45,824 nt of DNA from Veillonella rogosae JCM 15642 (GTDB lineage Bacteria > Bacillota > Negativicutes > Veillonellales > Veillonellaceae): positions 1 to 45,824 of the forward strand of contig NZ_PPCX01000005.1 of the NCBI RefSeq assembly GCF_002959775.1, given 5' to 3'. The stretch's first letter is position 1, and each line of letters opens with the position of its first letter. The translations under genes and the position numbers were made by a program. Shown in pieces: positions 25,762 through 34,128 of this stretch. Under the pieces are notes generated by a model. It was not told where the DNA came from, made no database searches, and was given only the letters and a program-made list of their open reading frames with translations.

Positions 25762-26097
25762 ATGGAAGAACGAGTACTTATCAGTTTGCTCTTAGATTTC
25801 TATGGGCCATTATTGACGGACAAGCAACGCATGTCCTTACAACTTCACCACGAAGACGATATGTCCCTTGGCGAGATTGCTGAGGAATTAGGTGTATCAC
25901 GGCAGGCTGTACATGATAATTTACAGCGTGCTCGGCACATTTTAAACGATTACGAATCTAAATTACACTTGGTAGCACAATATGAACAGCGTGAAGGACT
26001 GCTTTCACAGTTGAAAGAAACCTTGCCTAAAGAGGTGTTAGCTGAAAGTAAGGTACAACAAGTATTGGCGCAAATGGAGGGATATTATGGCATTTGA
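25762..26097 (+). CDS. YlxM/p13-like helix-turn-helix protein, SRP-associated
   Basis: This 111-residue protein has a sigma-70 region 4-like helix-turn-helix (LGEIAEELGVSRQAVHDNLQRA at about 33-54). YlxM-family proteins are encoded next to ffh in Firmicutes; the streptococcal YlxM is reported to bind SRP RNA and modulate the SRP cycle. The 3' end overlaps the ffh start by 11 bases, so the two are translated together. The start has a GGAGGTGG ribosome site. Confidence 0.9.
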   Translation: MEERVLISLLLDFYGPLLTDKQRMSLQLHHEDDMSLGEIAEELGVSRQAVHDNLQRARHILNDYESKLHLVAQYEQREGLLSQLKETLPKEVLAESKVQQVLAQMEGYYGI

Positions 26098-27439
26098 TAG
26101 CTTGTCAGAAAAACTGCAAGAAGCCTTTCAATCCTTAAAAGGGAAGGGCAAAATTACAGAAGAAGATGTCAATCTTGCGTTGCGTCAAGTACGTACGGCA
26201 CTTTTAGAAGCGGACGTTAACTTTATGGTTGCAAAGGACTTTGTTAAGTCCATTAAGGAAAAGGCCCTCGGCGAAGAGGTGTTCGGCTCCTTGAACCCCG
26301 CTCAAACGGTTATTAAAATCGTAAATGACGAATTAACGGCTCTCTTAGGCGGTACACAAAGTCGCATCATGATTTCTAGCAAGCCACCAACGATTATCAT
26401 GCTCGTTGGTTTGCAAGGTGCTGGTAAGACTACAACAGCTGGTAAATTGGCAGTATACCTTCGCAAACAAGGTAAGCACCCAATGCTCGTAGCTGCCGAC
26501 GTATATCGTCCAGCCGCGATTACACAGTTGCAAGTTGTAGGTAAGCAAATCGATATTCCCGTATTTGCTGATGAAACACCTGGTGCTAATCCAGTAGATA
26601 TTGCGCGTCGCGCTGTAGAGCAAAGCACGCATATGTTGAAAGATGTTGTTATCATCGATACAGCTGGTCGTTTGGCGATAGACGAAGTCCTCATGGACGA
26701 GTTATCCAATATTAAATCCGCTGTTCGACCTCATGAAATTCTACTCGTTGTAGACTCCATGATCGGTCAAGATGCGGTAACAACAGCACAAACGTTTAAT
26801 GAAAAATTAGGCGTTGATGGTGTTATACTTACTAAACTCGATGGTGATGCGCGTGGTGGTGCTGCATTATCTATCAAAGCTGTAACAGGCTTGCCAATCA
26901 AGTTCACTGGTGTGAGCGAAAAAATGGATGGTTTCGATGTATTCTATCCAGACCGCATGGCTTCTCGTATTCTCGACTTGGGTGACTTTAAAACATTGAT
27001 TGAAAATGTTCAAGGCGCTATCGATGAAGAAGAAGCTCGTGAAATGGCTAAGAAAATGGCGAAAAACAATTTCACCTTGGATGATTTCTTGAAACAGATG
27101 AATCAGGTAAGAAAGTTAGGGCCATTACAAAATATTATTGGTATGTTGCCAGGCATGGGACAAATTAAGGATCAATTGAAAGACCTTGATTTGAATAGTA
27201 AAGAGGTGCGCCGCATTGAGGCCATCATTACATCTATGACGGCAGCAGAGCGAGAAAATCCAAATATTCTGAATGGTTCTCGCCGCAAGCGTATTGCATT
27301 AGGTTCTGGTACTCAGGTACAAGATGTAAATCGCTTGTTGAAACAATTTGAGGAAGCGCGGAAGATGATGAAGCGCATGCAAGGTTTACGTGGCGGTAAG
27401 GGCGGCTTCCCAGGAATGCCTAAATTACCGTTTATGTAA
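26087..27439 (+). CDS. ffh: Signal recognition particle protein Ffh
   Basis: Ffh binds signal sequences of membrane and secreted proteins as they leave the ribosome and delivers them to FtsY and SecYEG. The 450-residue GTPase has an N-domain helical bundle, a G domain with P-loop GLQGAGKTTTAGKLA, DTAGR and TKLDG, and a methionine-rich M domain from about 310 (many Met, ending GGFPGMPKL). The start overlaps ylxM, with the ribosome site GGAGGG inside that gene. The SRP RNA gene is not in the window. Confidence 0.97.
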   Translation: MAFDSLSEKLQEAFQSLKGKGKITEEDVNLALRQVRTALLEADVNFMVAKDFVKSIKEKALGEEVFGSLNPAQTVIKIVNDELTALLGGTQSRIMISSKPPTIIMLVGLQGAGKTTTAGKLAVYLRKQGKHPMLVAADVYRPAAITQLQVVGKQIDIPVFADETPGANPVDIARRAVEQSTHMLKDVVIIDTAGRLAIDEVLMDELSNIKSAVRPHEILLVVDSMIGQDAVTTAQTFNEKLGVDGVILTKLDGDARGGAALSIKAVTGLPIKFTGVSEKMDGFDVFYPDRMASRILDLGDFKTLIENVQGAIDEEEAREMAKKMAKNNFTLDDFLKQMNQVRKLGPLQNIIGMLPGMGQIKDQLKDLDLNSKEVRRIEAIITSMTAAERENPNILNGSRRKRIALGSGTQVQDVNRLLKQFEEARKMMKRMQGLRGGKGGFPGMPKLPFM

Positions 27440-27498
27440 TACATGGGCAGGGGCGCTGAACCTGTCCACCCACATCAGTATAAGGAGGTGAATTTCAC

Positions 27499-27762
27499 AT
27501 GTTAAAAATTCGTTTGACTCGTTTAGGTGCTAAAAAAGCTCCTTTCTACCGTATCGTTGTTGCTGACGCACGTGCTCCACGTGAAGGTCGTCCTGTTGAC
27601 ACTATTGGTCAATATGATGCTACTAAACAACCAGCTATCGTTAATGTAGACGAAGAAAAAGCTTTGGCTTGGTTAGCTAAAGGTGCTCAGCCTACTGACA
27701 CTGTTCGCTCCTTGTTCAAAAAACAAGGCGTTATGCAAAAATTTGCTGACGCTAAAAAGTAA
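27499..27762 (+). CDS. rpsP: 30S ribosomal protein S16
   Basis: This 87-residue protein starts with the invariant S16 opening [20 protein letters not shown] and has [15 protein letters not shown]16 binds 16S rRNA early in 30S assembly. It follows ffh in the common Firmicute order, with an excellent AAGGAGGTG ribosome site consistent with high expression. Confidence 0.98.
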   Translation: MLKIRLTRLGAKKAPFYRIVVADARAPREGRPVDTIGQYDATKQPAIVNVDEEKALAWLAKGAQPTDTVRSLFKKQGVMQKFADAKK

Positions 27763-27783
27763 TTAATAGAGAGGCATACTGTG

Positions 27784-28011
27784 ATGATAGAATTAATTTC
27801 ATTAATTGCGAAATCATTAGTGAAGCAGCCTGATGCCGTATCTGTTACCATGGTCCAAAAGGGAAATATGGAGGTTTACGAACTTCACGTAGCCCCAGAG
27901 GATATGGGCAAAGTCATCGGAAAGCAAGGACGAATTGCGAAGGCGATTCGCGCTGTGGTGAAAGCGGCGGCTATTAAAGAGAACAAAAAGATATCTGTTG
28001 ATATTGTCTAA
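27784..28011 (+). CDS. khpA: KH-domain RNA-binding protein KhpA (YlqC)
   Basis: This 75-residue protein is a single KH domain with the GKVIGKQGRIAKAIR nucleic-acid loop. KhpA works with KhpB/EloR on RNA and cell elongation in streptococci. I use ATG at 27784 rather than GTG at 27781 because GAGAGG at 27770-27775 is better spaced to it. It lies between rpsP and ylqD as in Bacillus. Confidence 0.93.
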   Translation: MIELISLIAKSLVKQPDAVSVTMVQKGNMEVYELHVAPEDMGKVIGKQGRIAKAIRAVVKAAAIKENKKISVDIV

Positions 28012-28025
28012 AAGGGAGTATTCCA

Positions 28026-28433
28026 ATGGAAGAAATGACATTACGTGTCCCTGTAGCAGTAAAAGCAAAAGTAACAGAAGACTTGAAAGCGAAAATTGTA
28101 TCTGATCTTGAAACTCGTCTTGATATGGTGAATAAAGATTTGGAAGCAATTGAGTTCCAAGCCCAACGTATTTTGGCTGATGCAGCTAAAGTTGATGCAA
28201 CAAGTCTTACTGCTATTCGTCAACAAATCGACGAAGAAAAAAATAAACGCTTGGCTTTCAAAGAAGAAGTAACAGCTAAATTGAAAGACGCTCAAGGTTT
28301 AGCTTTGGGAACTGAAATTCCTCAAGGTACTTTAGAGCAAACAGTTACCGTTAAAATCGGGGATGATTTGGATGCCATGATGGGCGCTGAAATCCTATTA
28401 GAAGACGGTAAAATCGTTGCGTTTCGTCAATAA
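28026..28433 (+). CDS. YlqD family protein
   Basis: This 135-residue protein has a helical first half that reads as a coiled coil (about 20-85, rich in Lys, Glu, Asp) and a small beta-rich end (TVTVKIGDDLDAMMGAEILL). It matches YlqD in both content and place: between khpA and rimM in Bacillus-type operons. Its function is unknown. The stop overlaps the rimM start (TAATG), so its translation is tied to rimM. Confidence 0.82.
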   Translation: MEEMTLRVPVAVKAKVTEDLKAKIVSDLETRLDMVNKDLEAIEFQAQRILADAAKVDATSLTAIRQQIDEEKNKRLAFKEEVTAKLKDAQGLALGTEIPQGTLEQTVTVKIGDDLDAMMGAEILLEDGKIVAFRQ

Positions 28434-28930
28434 TGAAACATAACGATTTCATCACAATAGGTGTTATCATCGCCCCGCACGGCGTGCGGGGTGATCTTCG
28501 TATTATGCCTCAAACCGATTTTCCAGAACGGTTTATGCATATGGATGCCTGTTACATCGATGGTAAAGAATACCACGTTGCATCCGCACGATTTCATAAG
28601 CAATTTGTACTAGCATCCTTTAAGGAAATTCCTGATCGTAACACGGCTGAATTATTCAGTAAGAAAGCAATTCAAGTCCGTCGTGAAGATTTGGTAGAAT
28701 TGCCAGAAGGTCGCTACTACATTTTTGATATCATCGGTCTTGAGGTTCAAGATACTAAAGGTAACGTGCTTGGTACGGTTACTGATGTGTTGCAACCTGG
28801 TGCTAATGATGTCTATGTGGTTTCCAAAGATGGGGAACCAGATCAATTATTTGCAGCCATTGAAGAGGTCGTTAAAGACATCGATGTGGAGAATAAATTG
28901 ATGATCGTAGATCCGCCTGAATGGATATAA
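28433..28930 (+). CDS. rimM: Ribosome maturation factor RimM
   Basis: RimM binds S19 and helps fold the 16S 3' domain during 30S assembly. The 165-residue protein has the N-terminal beta barrel with IGVIIAPHGVRGDLRI and a C-terminal PRC barrel with YYIFDIIGLEV, VLQPGANDVYVV and the DPPEWI end. It is coupled to ylqD by a one-base overlap. A hairpin starting inside its last codons may reduce read-through to trmD. Confidence 0.96.
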   Translation: MKHNDFITIGVIIAPHGVRGDLRIMPQTDFPERFMHMDACYIDGKEYHVASARFHKQFVLASFKEIPDRNTAELFSKKAIQVRREDLVELPEGRYYIFDIIGLEVQDTKGNVLGTVTDVLQPGANDVYVVSKDGEPDQLFAAIEEVVKDIDVENKLMIVDPPEWI

Positions 28931-28951
28931 TCCTTTAGGCGGTTTTATTTT
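28913..28951 (+). terminator. Weak terminator or attenuator between rimM and trmD
   Basis: CCGCCT (28913-28918) and AGGCGG (28937-28942), with an inner GGA/TCC pair, precede TTTTATTTTAT. The stem begins inside rimM, so ribosomes may affect it. A TATAAT at 28984-28989 could restart transcription for trmD. Confidence 0.5.
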
Positions 28952-29050
28952 ATCTACATATAGGTATATTATGGTAAAAGTTATATAATATAGCTATATA
29001 TAGATAATGCTAATGAGTTTATGTGAGTTAATAAGTACAGAGGACGGTCT

Positions 29051-29881
29051 ATGCGTATCGATATCGTATCTTTATTTCCTGAGTTTTTTGATGCTTTTTT
29101 TAGTCATTCCATCATAAAACGGGCTATCGAAGCGGAACGCTTATCTATGGGCGTAACTAACCCTCGGGACTTTAGTCATAATAAACATGGTCAAGTAGAT
29201 GATACGCCGTATGGTGGTGGTGCGGGGATGCTTATGATGGCACCTCCCATCTTTGAAGCGGTAGAATCTGTTATTGCTCAATATGATAGCGAAACTAATA
29301 GCGCCTATTCTATAGATGAGATGTGTGATGAAATGAGCCTCATTGGTAATCCCAGTGAAAGTATACGACGTCGTGTTATTTTCATGGGACCTACAGGTCA
29401 ACCTTTTACACAAGAAAAGGCTCGTGAACTAGCGACGTACGATCAATTGGTGCTCATTTGTGGTCATTATGAAGGCGTCGATTATCGCGTAGAGGAACAT
29501 TTAGTAGATGAAACTATTTCAATTGGGGACTATGTATTAACGGGTGGAGAATTGCCAGCTATGGTTGTAGCTGATGCAGTGGCTCGTATGATTCCCGGTG
29601 TATTAGGTGCAGCTAGTGGGGCCCAAGAGGATTCCTTTTATGAGCCTTTATTAGAATGTCCTCAATATACAAAGCCTCCAGAATTCAGAGGATGGGTTGT
29701 TCCTGATGTACTACGTAGCGGTCATCATAAAAATATTGCTACGTGGCGAAAAAAGGAAGCCTTAAAGCGGACACGATTGTTGCGGCCCGATTTATTAGAA
29801 CGACCATTAACAAAAGAGGAAGTTAAACTGTTAAAAGAGATTATTGCTGAAGAGTCTGAAAGAGATACAGGTGAAGTATGA
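29051..29881 (+). CDS. trmD: tRNA (guanine-N1-)-methyltransferase TrmD
   Basis: TrmD makes m1G37 in tRNAs reading CNN-type codons, preventing frameshifting. The 276-residue SPOUT enzyme shows RIDIVSLFPEFF at the start, DDTPYGGGAGMLMM, ICGHYEGVDYRVEEH, and SIGDYVLTGGELPAM, the SAM-binding trefoil knot. It is about 25 residues longer than usual because of an acidic insertion near 80-110 before the MGPTGQPF strand. It overlaps the next gene by ATGA. In most Firmicutes rplS follows trmD; here it does not. Confidence 0.96.
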   Translation: MRIDIVSLFPEFFDAFFSHSIIKRAIEAERLSMGVTNPRDFSHNKHGQVDDTPYGGGAGMLMMAPPIFEAVESVIAQYDSETNSAYSIDEMCDEMSLIGNPSESIRRRVIFMGPTGQPFTQEKARELATYDQLVLICGHYEGVDYRVEEHLVDETISIGDYVLTGGELPAMVVADAVARMIPGVLGAASGAQEDSFYEPLLECPQYTKPPEFRGWVVPDVLRSGHHKNIATWRKKEALKRTRLLRPDLLERPLTKEEVKLLKEIIAEESERDTGEV

Positions 29882-30531
29882 AAGCTTTAGTATTAGGTTC
29901 TACTGGTGCAGTAGGGCGCCATATTGTAGAATCATTGATTGACAATCATGAAATTCAAGAAATTCATGTATTTGTACGTCGTCAAGTTACGTATACATCT
30001 CCAAAGGTAACCGTTCATATCGTTAATTTTGATGAACCTCGTGAATGGGCACACCTAGTAACAGGAGATATTTTATTCTCTGCTATGGGCACAAACCGTA
30101 AACAAGCAGGTTCTAAAGAAGCACAATGGACAGTCGATTATACCTACCAGTACGAAATGGCTCGCATTGCAGCTCAAAATGGAGTAAAAAAATATGGATT
30201 AGTCTCCTCTTTAGGGGCGAATCCAAAATCGAAATTCTTTTATATGTCTATGAAAGGACAATTGGAAGAGGTCATCTTAGAACTTCCATTTGAAGCGATT
30301 GTTATTGTTCGTCCAGCTACCTTGATTCGAGAAGAACCTAAATTGGTAGAGCGTATTAGCTGTGCTGTATTGGGGGTCATTAATAAAGCACGTGTATTAA
30401 TGAGTCAAGAGCCTGTAAAAACTGCTGATGTAGCTAAGGTGCTTGTATCAGCTACTATGGGGCAACAATATGGTATTTCTATTATTGAAAATGAAACGAT
30501 TCATGAACGTGTAGGCTACTTTAAAGCTTAA
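29878..30531 (+). CDS. NAD(P)H-binding atypical SDR family protein
   Basis: This 217-residue protein has a Rossmann motif at the N-terminus (VLGSTGAVGRHIV) followed by VFVRR. The middle holds a YTYQYEMARIAAQNGVKKYGLVSSLGANP segment like HTATIP2/YraR-type atypical short-chain dehydrogenases, which often lack a standard YxxxK pair. Its substrate is unknown. The start overlaps the trmD stop (ATGA), so it is co-translated with trmD. It is probably cytoplasmic; no signal or membrane segment is seen. Confidence 0.82.
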   Translation: MKALVLGSTGAVGRHIVESLIDNHEIQEIHVFVRRQVTYTSPKVTVHIVNFDEPREWAHLVTGDILFSAMGTNRKQAGSKEAQWTVDYTYQYEMARIAAQNGVKKYGLVSSLGANPKSKFFYMSMKGQLEEVILELPFEAIVIVRPATLIREEPKLVERISCAVLGVINKARVLMSQEPVKTADVAKVLVSATMGQQYGISIIENETIHERVGYFKA

Positions 30532-30607
30532 TTTCATTAAATCCCGTTTAGGAGAGAGAGTAGTTTAGATGCGTAAATAGGTTATTGCTACTCTAACGAG
30601 GTTGTTT

Positions 30608-31675
30608 ATGGAGTTTAATTGTTACGATGTCCTTGAGGTTCAGGGCAGCCGTTATATAATAACTGAAAAAATTAAATATAATGAGATTATTCCAAAAGCT
30701 GATCAGGAACAAGCCTATAAGGCTAAACCATCTATGCAAAAGTCTCCTGGTGATTATTGGCATGAATATGGCCTAGAGGCTGTTGAGGGAACTGATAAAA
30801 TATGGGTTACCATTGAGTACAATGATAATGAGTGGTGTACTGTATCTAGAACATCCTATCGTAAGCGTGCGCCGAAAGGCTTTACATTACATCAAATCGG
30901 TTTGGAAAAGGTTGTAGCCGTAGATGGTGATAGTGGTGCGTCCGTAGGTGATCGAGCTGGGTATAAGGAATATCAATTGCCCTGTGAAGGCGGCGCTAGC
31001 GTATTCTTTGAAGAAAATTGGTTCAAAGGGGAAAAAATGTTTGCCGAAGGCTCTCGCGTACAGTTGGTGAATATTAAACTCTGTAATGATGCGGCAGCTA
31101 ACGCTGTTCGTAAAAAGAAACGTAATCAACGTTTGAAAGAACGACTCGAAGGATTTGCCATGGCCATTGGCTGCGGCGCATTATTTTTGATGTGCCTTGT
31201 TAGTTGGGATTCTGACCTAACTTGGCATGGTATACGTGGTACCTTTGGCTTCCCTTATACTGCAAAGGAGCATATGCATGATACATCCGTCTATTATACT
31301 AAGACGGATTCGGATAATGAATATACTTCTAGTTTAGATCCTGTTAGTACAGCATTAGAATTAATAGATTCTTTAAATGGGGATATTAAAAATGAAGGTG
31401 AGAGCTTAGCAGAAGGTCATGAAGTTATTGTATTTTATGATGCTAAGTCTGCCTATATTATCACTAACGTAGATGGGCAAACCCGCGTTAAGGTGTGTGA
31501 ACCAGGAAAGTTGACACCAGAAGAACAGGAGCTCATTAATAGTACAATACGCAAGACACATGTGCTTGATTCCTATGCCTATATGGTTCGCCAACGGGAT
31601 AGTAGTGGGCGCGAGAAATTCCTTAATATACACAATCTTAATGAAGCCGATAAGGCTTATATGTTTAACCGTTGA
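30608..31675 (+). CDS. DUF4178-like membrane protein, first gene of an ATP-grasp cassette
   Basis: The 355-residue product has a cytoplasmic N-terminal region (1-155) with the W-x-EYGLE and WVTIEYNDNEW features of DUF4178-type domains, a Lys/Arg-rich stretch, one membrane helix near 182-198 (AMAIGCGALFLMCLVSW) and an outer C-terminal domain of about 150 residues. I use ATG at 30608 with GAGG six bases upstream rather than TTG at 30602. E. coli YjfK occupies the same place before the DUF350 gene yjfL. Function unknown; the next three genes follow closely, so it is probably part of one membrane system. Confidence 0.72.
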   Translation: MEFNCYDVLEVQGSRYIITEKIKYNEIIPKADQEQAYKAKPSMQKSPGDYWHEYGLEAVEGTDKIWVTIEYNDNEWCTVSRTSYRKRAPKGFTLHQIGLEKVVAVDGDSGASVGDRAGYKEYQLPCEGGASVFFEENWFKGEKMFAEGSRVQLVNIKLCNDAAANAVRKKKRNQRLKERLEGFAMAIGCGALFLMCLVSWDSDLTWHGIRGTFGFPYTAKEHMHDTSVYYTKTDSDNEYTSSLDPVSTALELIDSLNGDIKNEGESLAEGHEVIVFYDAKSAYIITNVDGQTRVKVCEPGKLTPEEQELINSTIRKTHVLDSYAYMVRQRDSSGREKFLNIHNLNEADKAYMFNR

Positions 31676-31711
31676 CTATGAATATAAAGGGACAATATTA
31701 GGAGGTTTATC

Positions 31712-32143
31712 ATGATTTTTATTCCTGATGTATTATTGACGATTTTTTATGCTTGTTTTGGGATTTTCTTAATGTTAACTGCCAATACGGTTATTGATTT
31801 TTTTGTACCTGGTAAATTTAGTGAAGAAATCAAACGTGGTAACTGTGCTGTAGCCTGGCTATCCGCAGGTTCCTTTATCGGTATTGGTGAAATATTGCGT
31901 GCTGTTATCATGTCTCCTGTAGTTACTACAGCAGATACTTCTTTATTGCACGGTGTAGTAGCAAGTATCATATATGCTATTTTAGGGATTGTATTGTTTG
32001 TAACAGGCTATATGTTTATTAATTTATGGCATCGTAAATATAATTTATCTGAAGAGATTATGCGTGGTAATACAGCTGCTGGTATTCTCGTATTTGGTAT
32101 CTTTGTAGGTCTTGCTCTCGTTGTTAGTGGTGCTGTGCACTAA
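31712..32143 (+). CDS. DUF350 integral membrane protein (YjfL-like)
   Basis: This 143-residue protein has four predicted membrane helices arranged as an internal duplication: FSEEIKRGNCAVAWLSAGSF in the first half and LSEEIMRGNTAAGILVFGIF in the second. That two-fold repeat is the hallmark of DUF350. Its biochemical role is unknown. DUF350 genes recur next to ATP-grasp ligases of the glutathionylspermidine-synthase type, as here. It has an excellent TTAGGAGG ribosome site. Confidence 0.88.
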   Translation: MIFIPDVLLTIFYACFGIFLMLTANTVIDFFVPGKFSEEIKRGNCAVAWLSAGSFIGIGEILRAVIMSPVVTTADTSLLHGVVASIIYAILGIVLFVTGYMFINLWHRKYNLSEEIMRGNTAAGILVFGIFVGLALVVSGAVH

Positions 32144-32154
32144 GGGAGTGTCCT

Positions 32155-32715
32155 ATGTATAAGCCAAGTAAGAAAACTATATACATAACGAGTGCCTTTG
32201 CCGCTGTGGCAGGCATCGTTGGTGTGTCTTCATACTGGAATGACATCGCTTATGCCGTATGTGATAAAATCTATCCGGAAGCAAATGATGGGGAAGTTCG
32301 ATTAAAGGATAATCAAGGAAATCGCTACTCTTTATTAAATCATGGCGATGGTAAAGAAACAGCTTTGTTTGATGATGACCGATCCGTTACCTTTCACCGA
32401 GAAAAGGATGGCAGTTTAGTGTGGGATGCTGGTTTAGCCAGTCTTTTGCCAAGTATTGCAGCAGGCTACTATATTTTCCATGGATTTAATCCACCTACAG
32501 CTCGTATGGATGGACGAACTATGACATATCGCGTGGCGGCTCCATTAAAACCGTATGAGGAACCTTATGTATATACTGCAACAGGTTCAAATGTGCGTAC
32601 TTCTTTGGGGCGACGTACTTATCAAGACTATGAGAAGCGAAGAAGTCAAAAGGCCTCTTCTATAGGTCAAAAGTCAGGCTTTGGTAGTGCTGGTTCACGC
32701 TCTGGTGGCTCGTGA
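32155..32715 (+). CDS. Membrane-anchored protein with Gly/Ser-rich tail (YjfM/YgiB position)
   Basis: The 186-residue product has one N-terminal hydrophobic segment (about 10-28), either an uncleaved anchor or a signal, then a soluble domain outside the membrane. Its end, KSGFGSAGSRSGGS, resembles the GFG-Ser tails of DUF1190 proteins YgiB and YjfM, whose genes precede the ygiC and yjfC ligase genes in E. coli. Similarity elsewhere is too weak to be sure. Start ATG follows GGGAG closely. A Gly-rich tail could be a substrate for the adjacent ligase, but this is only a guess. Confidence 0.65.
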   Translation: MYKPSKKTIYITSAFAAVAGIVGVSSYWNDIAYAVCDKIYPEANDGEVRLKDNQGNRYSLLNHGDGKETALFDDDRSVTFHREKDGSLVWDAGLASLLPSIAAGYYIFHGFNPPTARMDGRTMTYRVAAPLKPYEEPYVYTATGSNVRTSLGRRTYQDYEKRRSQKASSIGQKSGFGSAGSRSGGS

Positions 32716-32729
32716 TGGGAGGCGGTACT

Positions 32730-34016
32730 ATGCAATCCTATATTGATGAGTTAGATACGGACATACTGCCTTTTGTGGATTATGAAGGATATGACGATCG
32801 GTATCCAACGCTTTCAGTACAATCTTTTCCAGCTGAGTTTTACGATGAAATACGACATGCATCTCGTATGTTATTCCAAATATTTTATAAGGCTACTAAA
32901 GTCTTTCAGCAGGCACCTGATGAGTTCGCCCTCAATATGGATATGCCGGAAAATCTGATTCCTTATCTTCACCGAGGGAATCCATTAGGCCTACCTACGT
33001 GGCTGTCTCGCTTTGATTTTGTTCTCGATACACAGGGGCGATTGCGCATGGTGGAAATTAATGCGGATACCCCCTGTTTTTTGATTGAAAGTTATTATGC
33101 TAATGAGGTAGGGGCCCGTTATTTTGATAAAGAGCATCCAAATGTAGGGGCTAGGGATGAGCTAGAACGTTTTTTGAAACGTGTTTATGAACGGACTTCT
33201 CAGGAAAATAGTAAATATAATACGGCAAATAGTGGTGGACCTAATCCATTTGTGTTCGCTTGCTTTCATGATTATTTAGAAGATTTAGGAACTACTAAGT
33301 TTTTAATGAATACGATGAAATCCGCATGTCCTGAAGCGGATGTACGATTCTTATCATTTTATGACATGGTCATTGATGATGAAGGGGTTTTACTTCCTGA
33401 TGGCAGTCATGCATCAAACCTGTATCGTTTGCATCCCATGGAATTGTTAATCGATGAGACGACGGCAACGGGAGAACCATTAGGTGAAATGTTCTTAGAT
33501 TTATATAATGAGGGACGATTTAATTTATTTAATCCTCCAGAAGCGATTATTTTGCAAAATAAGTCATTTATGTCCTTGGTGTATGCCTTATACTTAACAG
33601 ATCAATTTTTTACAGGTCCTGAGCGAGATATTATTGAACGTTATTTGACTCCGTCCTATTTTGAAAGTGATTTTCCTAACCTCGATGAGGGTCTTTATAT
33701 TCAAAAGGAAATCTGGGGTCGTGAGGGACGCAATATACAAGTCGTAGAAAAACATGGGGATCAAGCAAAGGTCTTTATGGAAAAGTTTGTAGATAATTAT
33801 GATGACATTATTTGTCGTGACAGTAAGAAGGTTATGTACCAAGATTTTATTAAGCAAAGACGTTTTATTCACACCGTAGATAGTGGTACAAAAGAAGGGT
33901 GTTTGACGCTGTCTTGTTTTATGCTTGGAGACCAAGCCTCTGCTGTAGGAGCTCGTTTCTCTCCTGAAGAAATTGCTGGTACAGAAGCCTATTTTTTACC
34001 TTTGGTTATTGATTAA
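32730..34016 (+). CDS. Glutathionylspermidine-synthase-like ATP-grasp amide ligase (YgiC/YjfC family)
   Basis: This 428-residue protein has the pre-ATP-grasp and ATP-grasp fold of the glutathionylspermidine synthase C-terminal domain, with EINADTP at 109-115 and a C-terminal LSCFMLGDQASAVGARFS segment. The amidase half of true Gss is absent, as in YgiC and YjfC. Such enzymes form amide bonds using ATP; the substrates of this branch are not settled. I use ATG at 32730 because GGAGG lies seven bases upstream; earlier in-frame starts would overlap the ribosome site. It is the last gene of the four-gene cassette. Confidence 0.85.
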   Translation: MQSYIDELDTDILPFVDYEGYDDRYPTLSVQSFPAEFYDEIRHASRMLFQIFYKATKVFQQAPDEFALNMDMPENLIPYLHRGNPLGLPTWLSRFDFVLDTQGRLRMVEINADTPCFLIESYYANEVGARYFDKEHPNVGARDELERFLKRVYERTSQENSKYNTANSGGPNPFVFACFHDYLEDLGTTKFLMNTMKSACPEADVRFLSFYDMVIDDEGVLLPDGSHASNLYRLHPMELLIDETTATGEPLGEMFLDLYNEGRFNLFNPPEAIILQNKSFMSLVYALYLTDQFFTGPERDIIERYLTPSYFESDFPNLDEGLYIQKEIWGREGRNIQVVEKHGDQAKVFMEKFVDNYDDIICRDSKKVMYQDFIKQRRFIHTVDSGTKEGCLTLSCFMLGDQASAVGARFSPEEIAGTEAYFLPLVID

Positions 34017-34128
34017 AAACTATGTAGGTTAATTAATGTACATAAATTATAGGGTGAGGAACATCAAGTTCTAAGGCTAGTATTACTTTTGTTTATCTTT
34101 GTTGTTAGGTTATAGGAGATATAAGGCA

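Noticed and set aside
30557-30594. Hairpin AGAGTAG/CTACTCT before the DUF4178-like gene
   Set aside because: The stem is 7 bp with a 24-base loop and no T-run; too weak to call a terminator or regulatory element.
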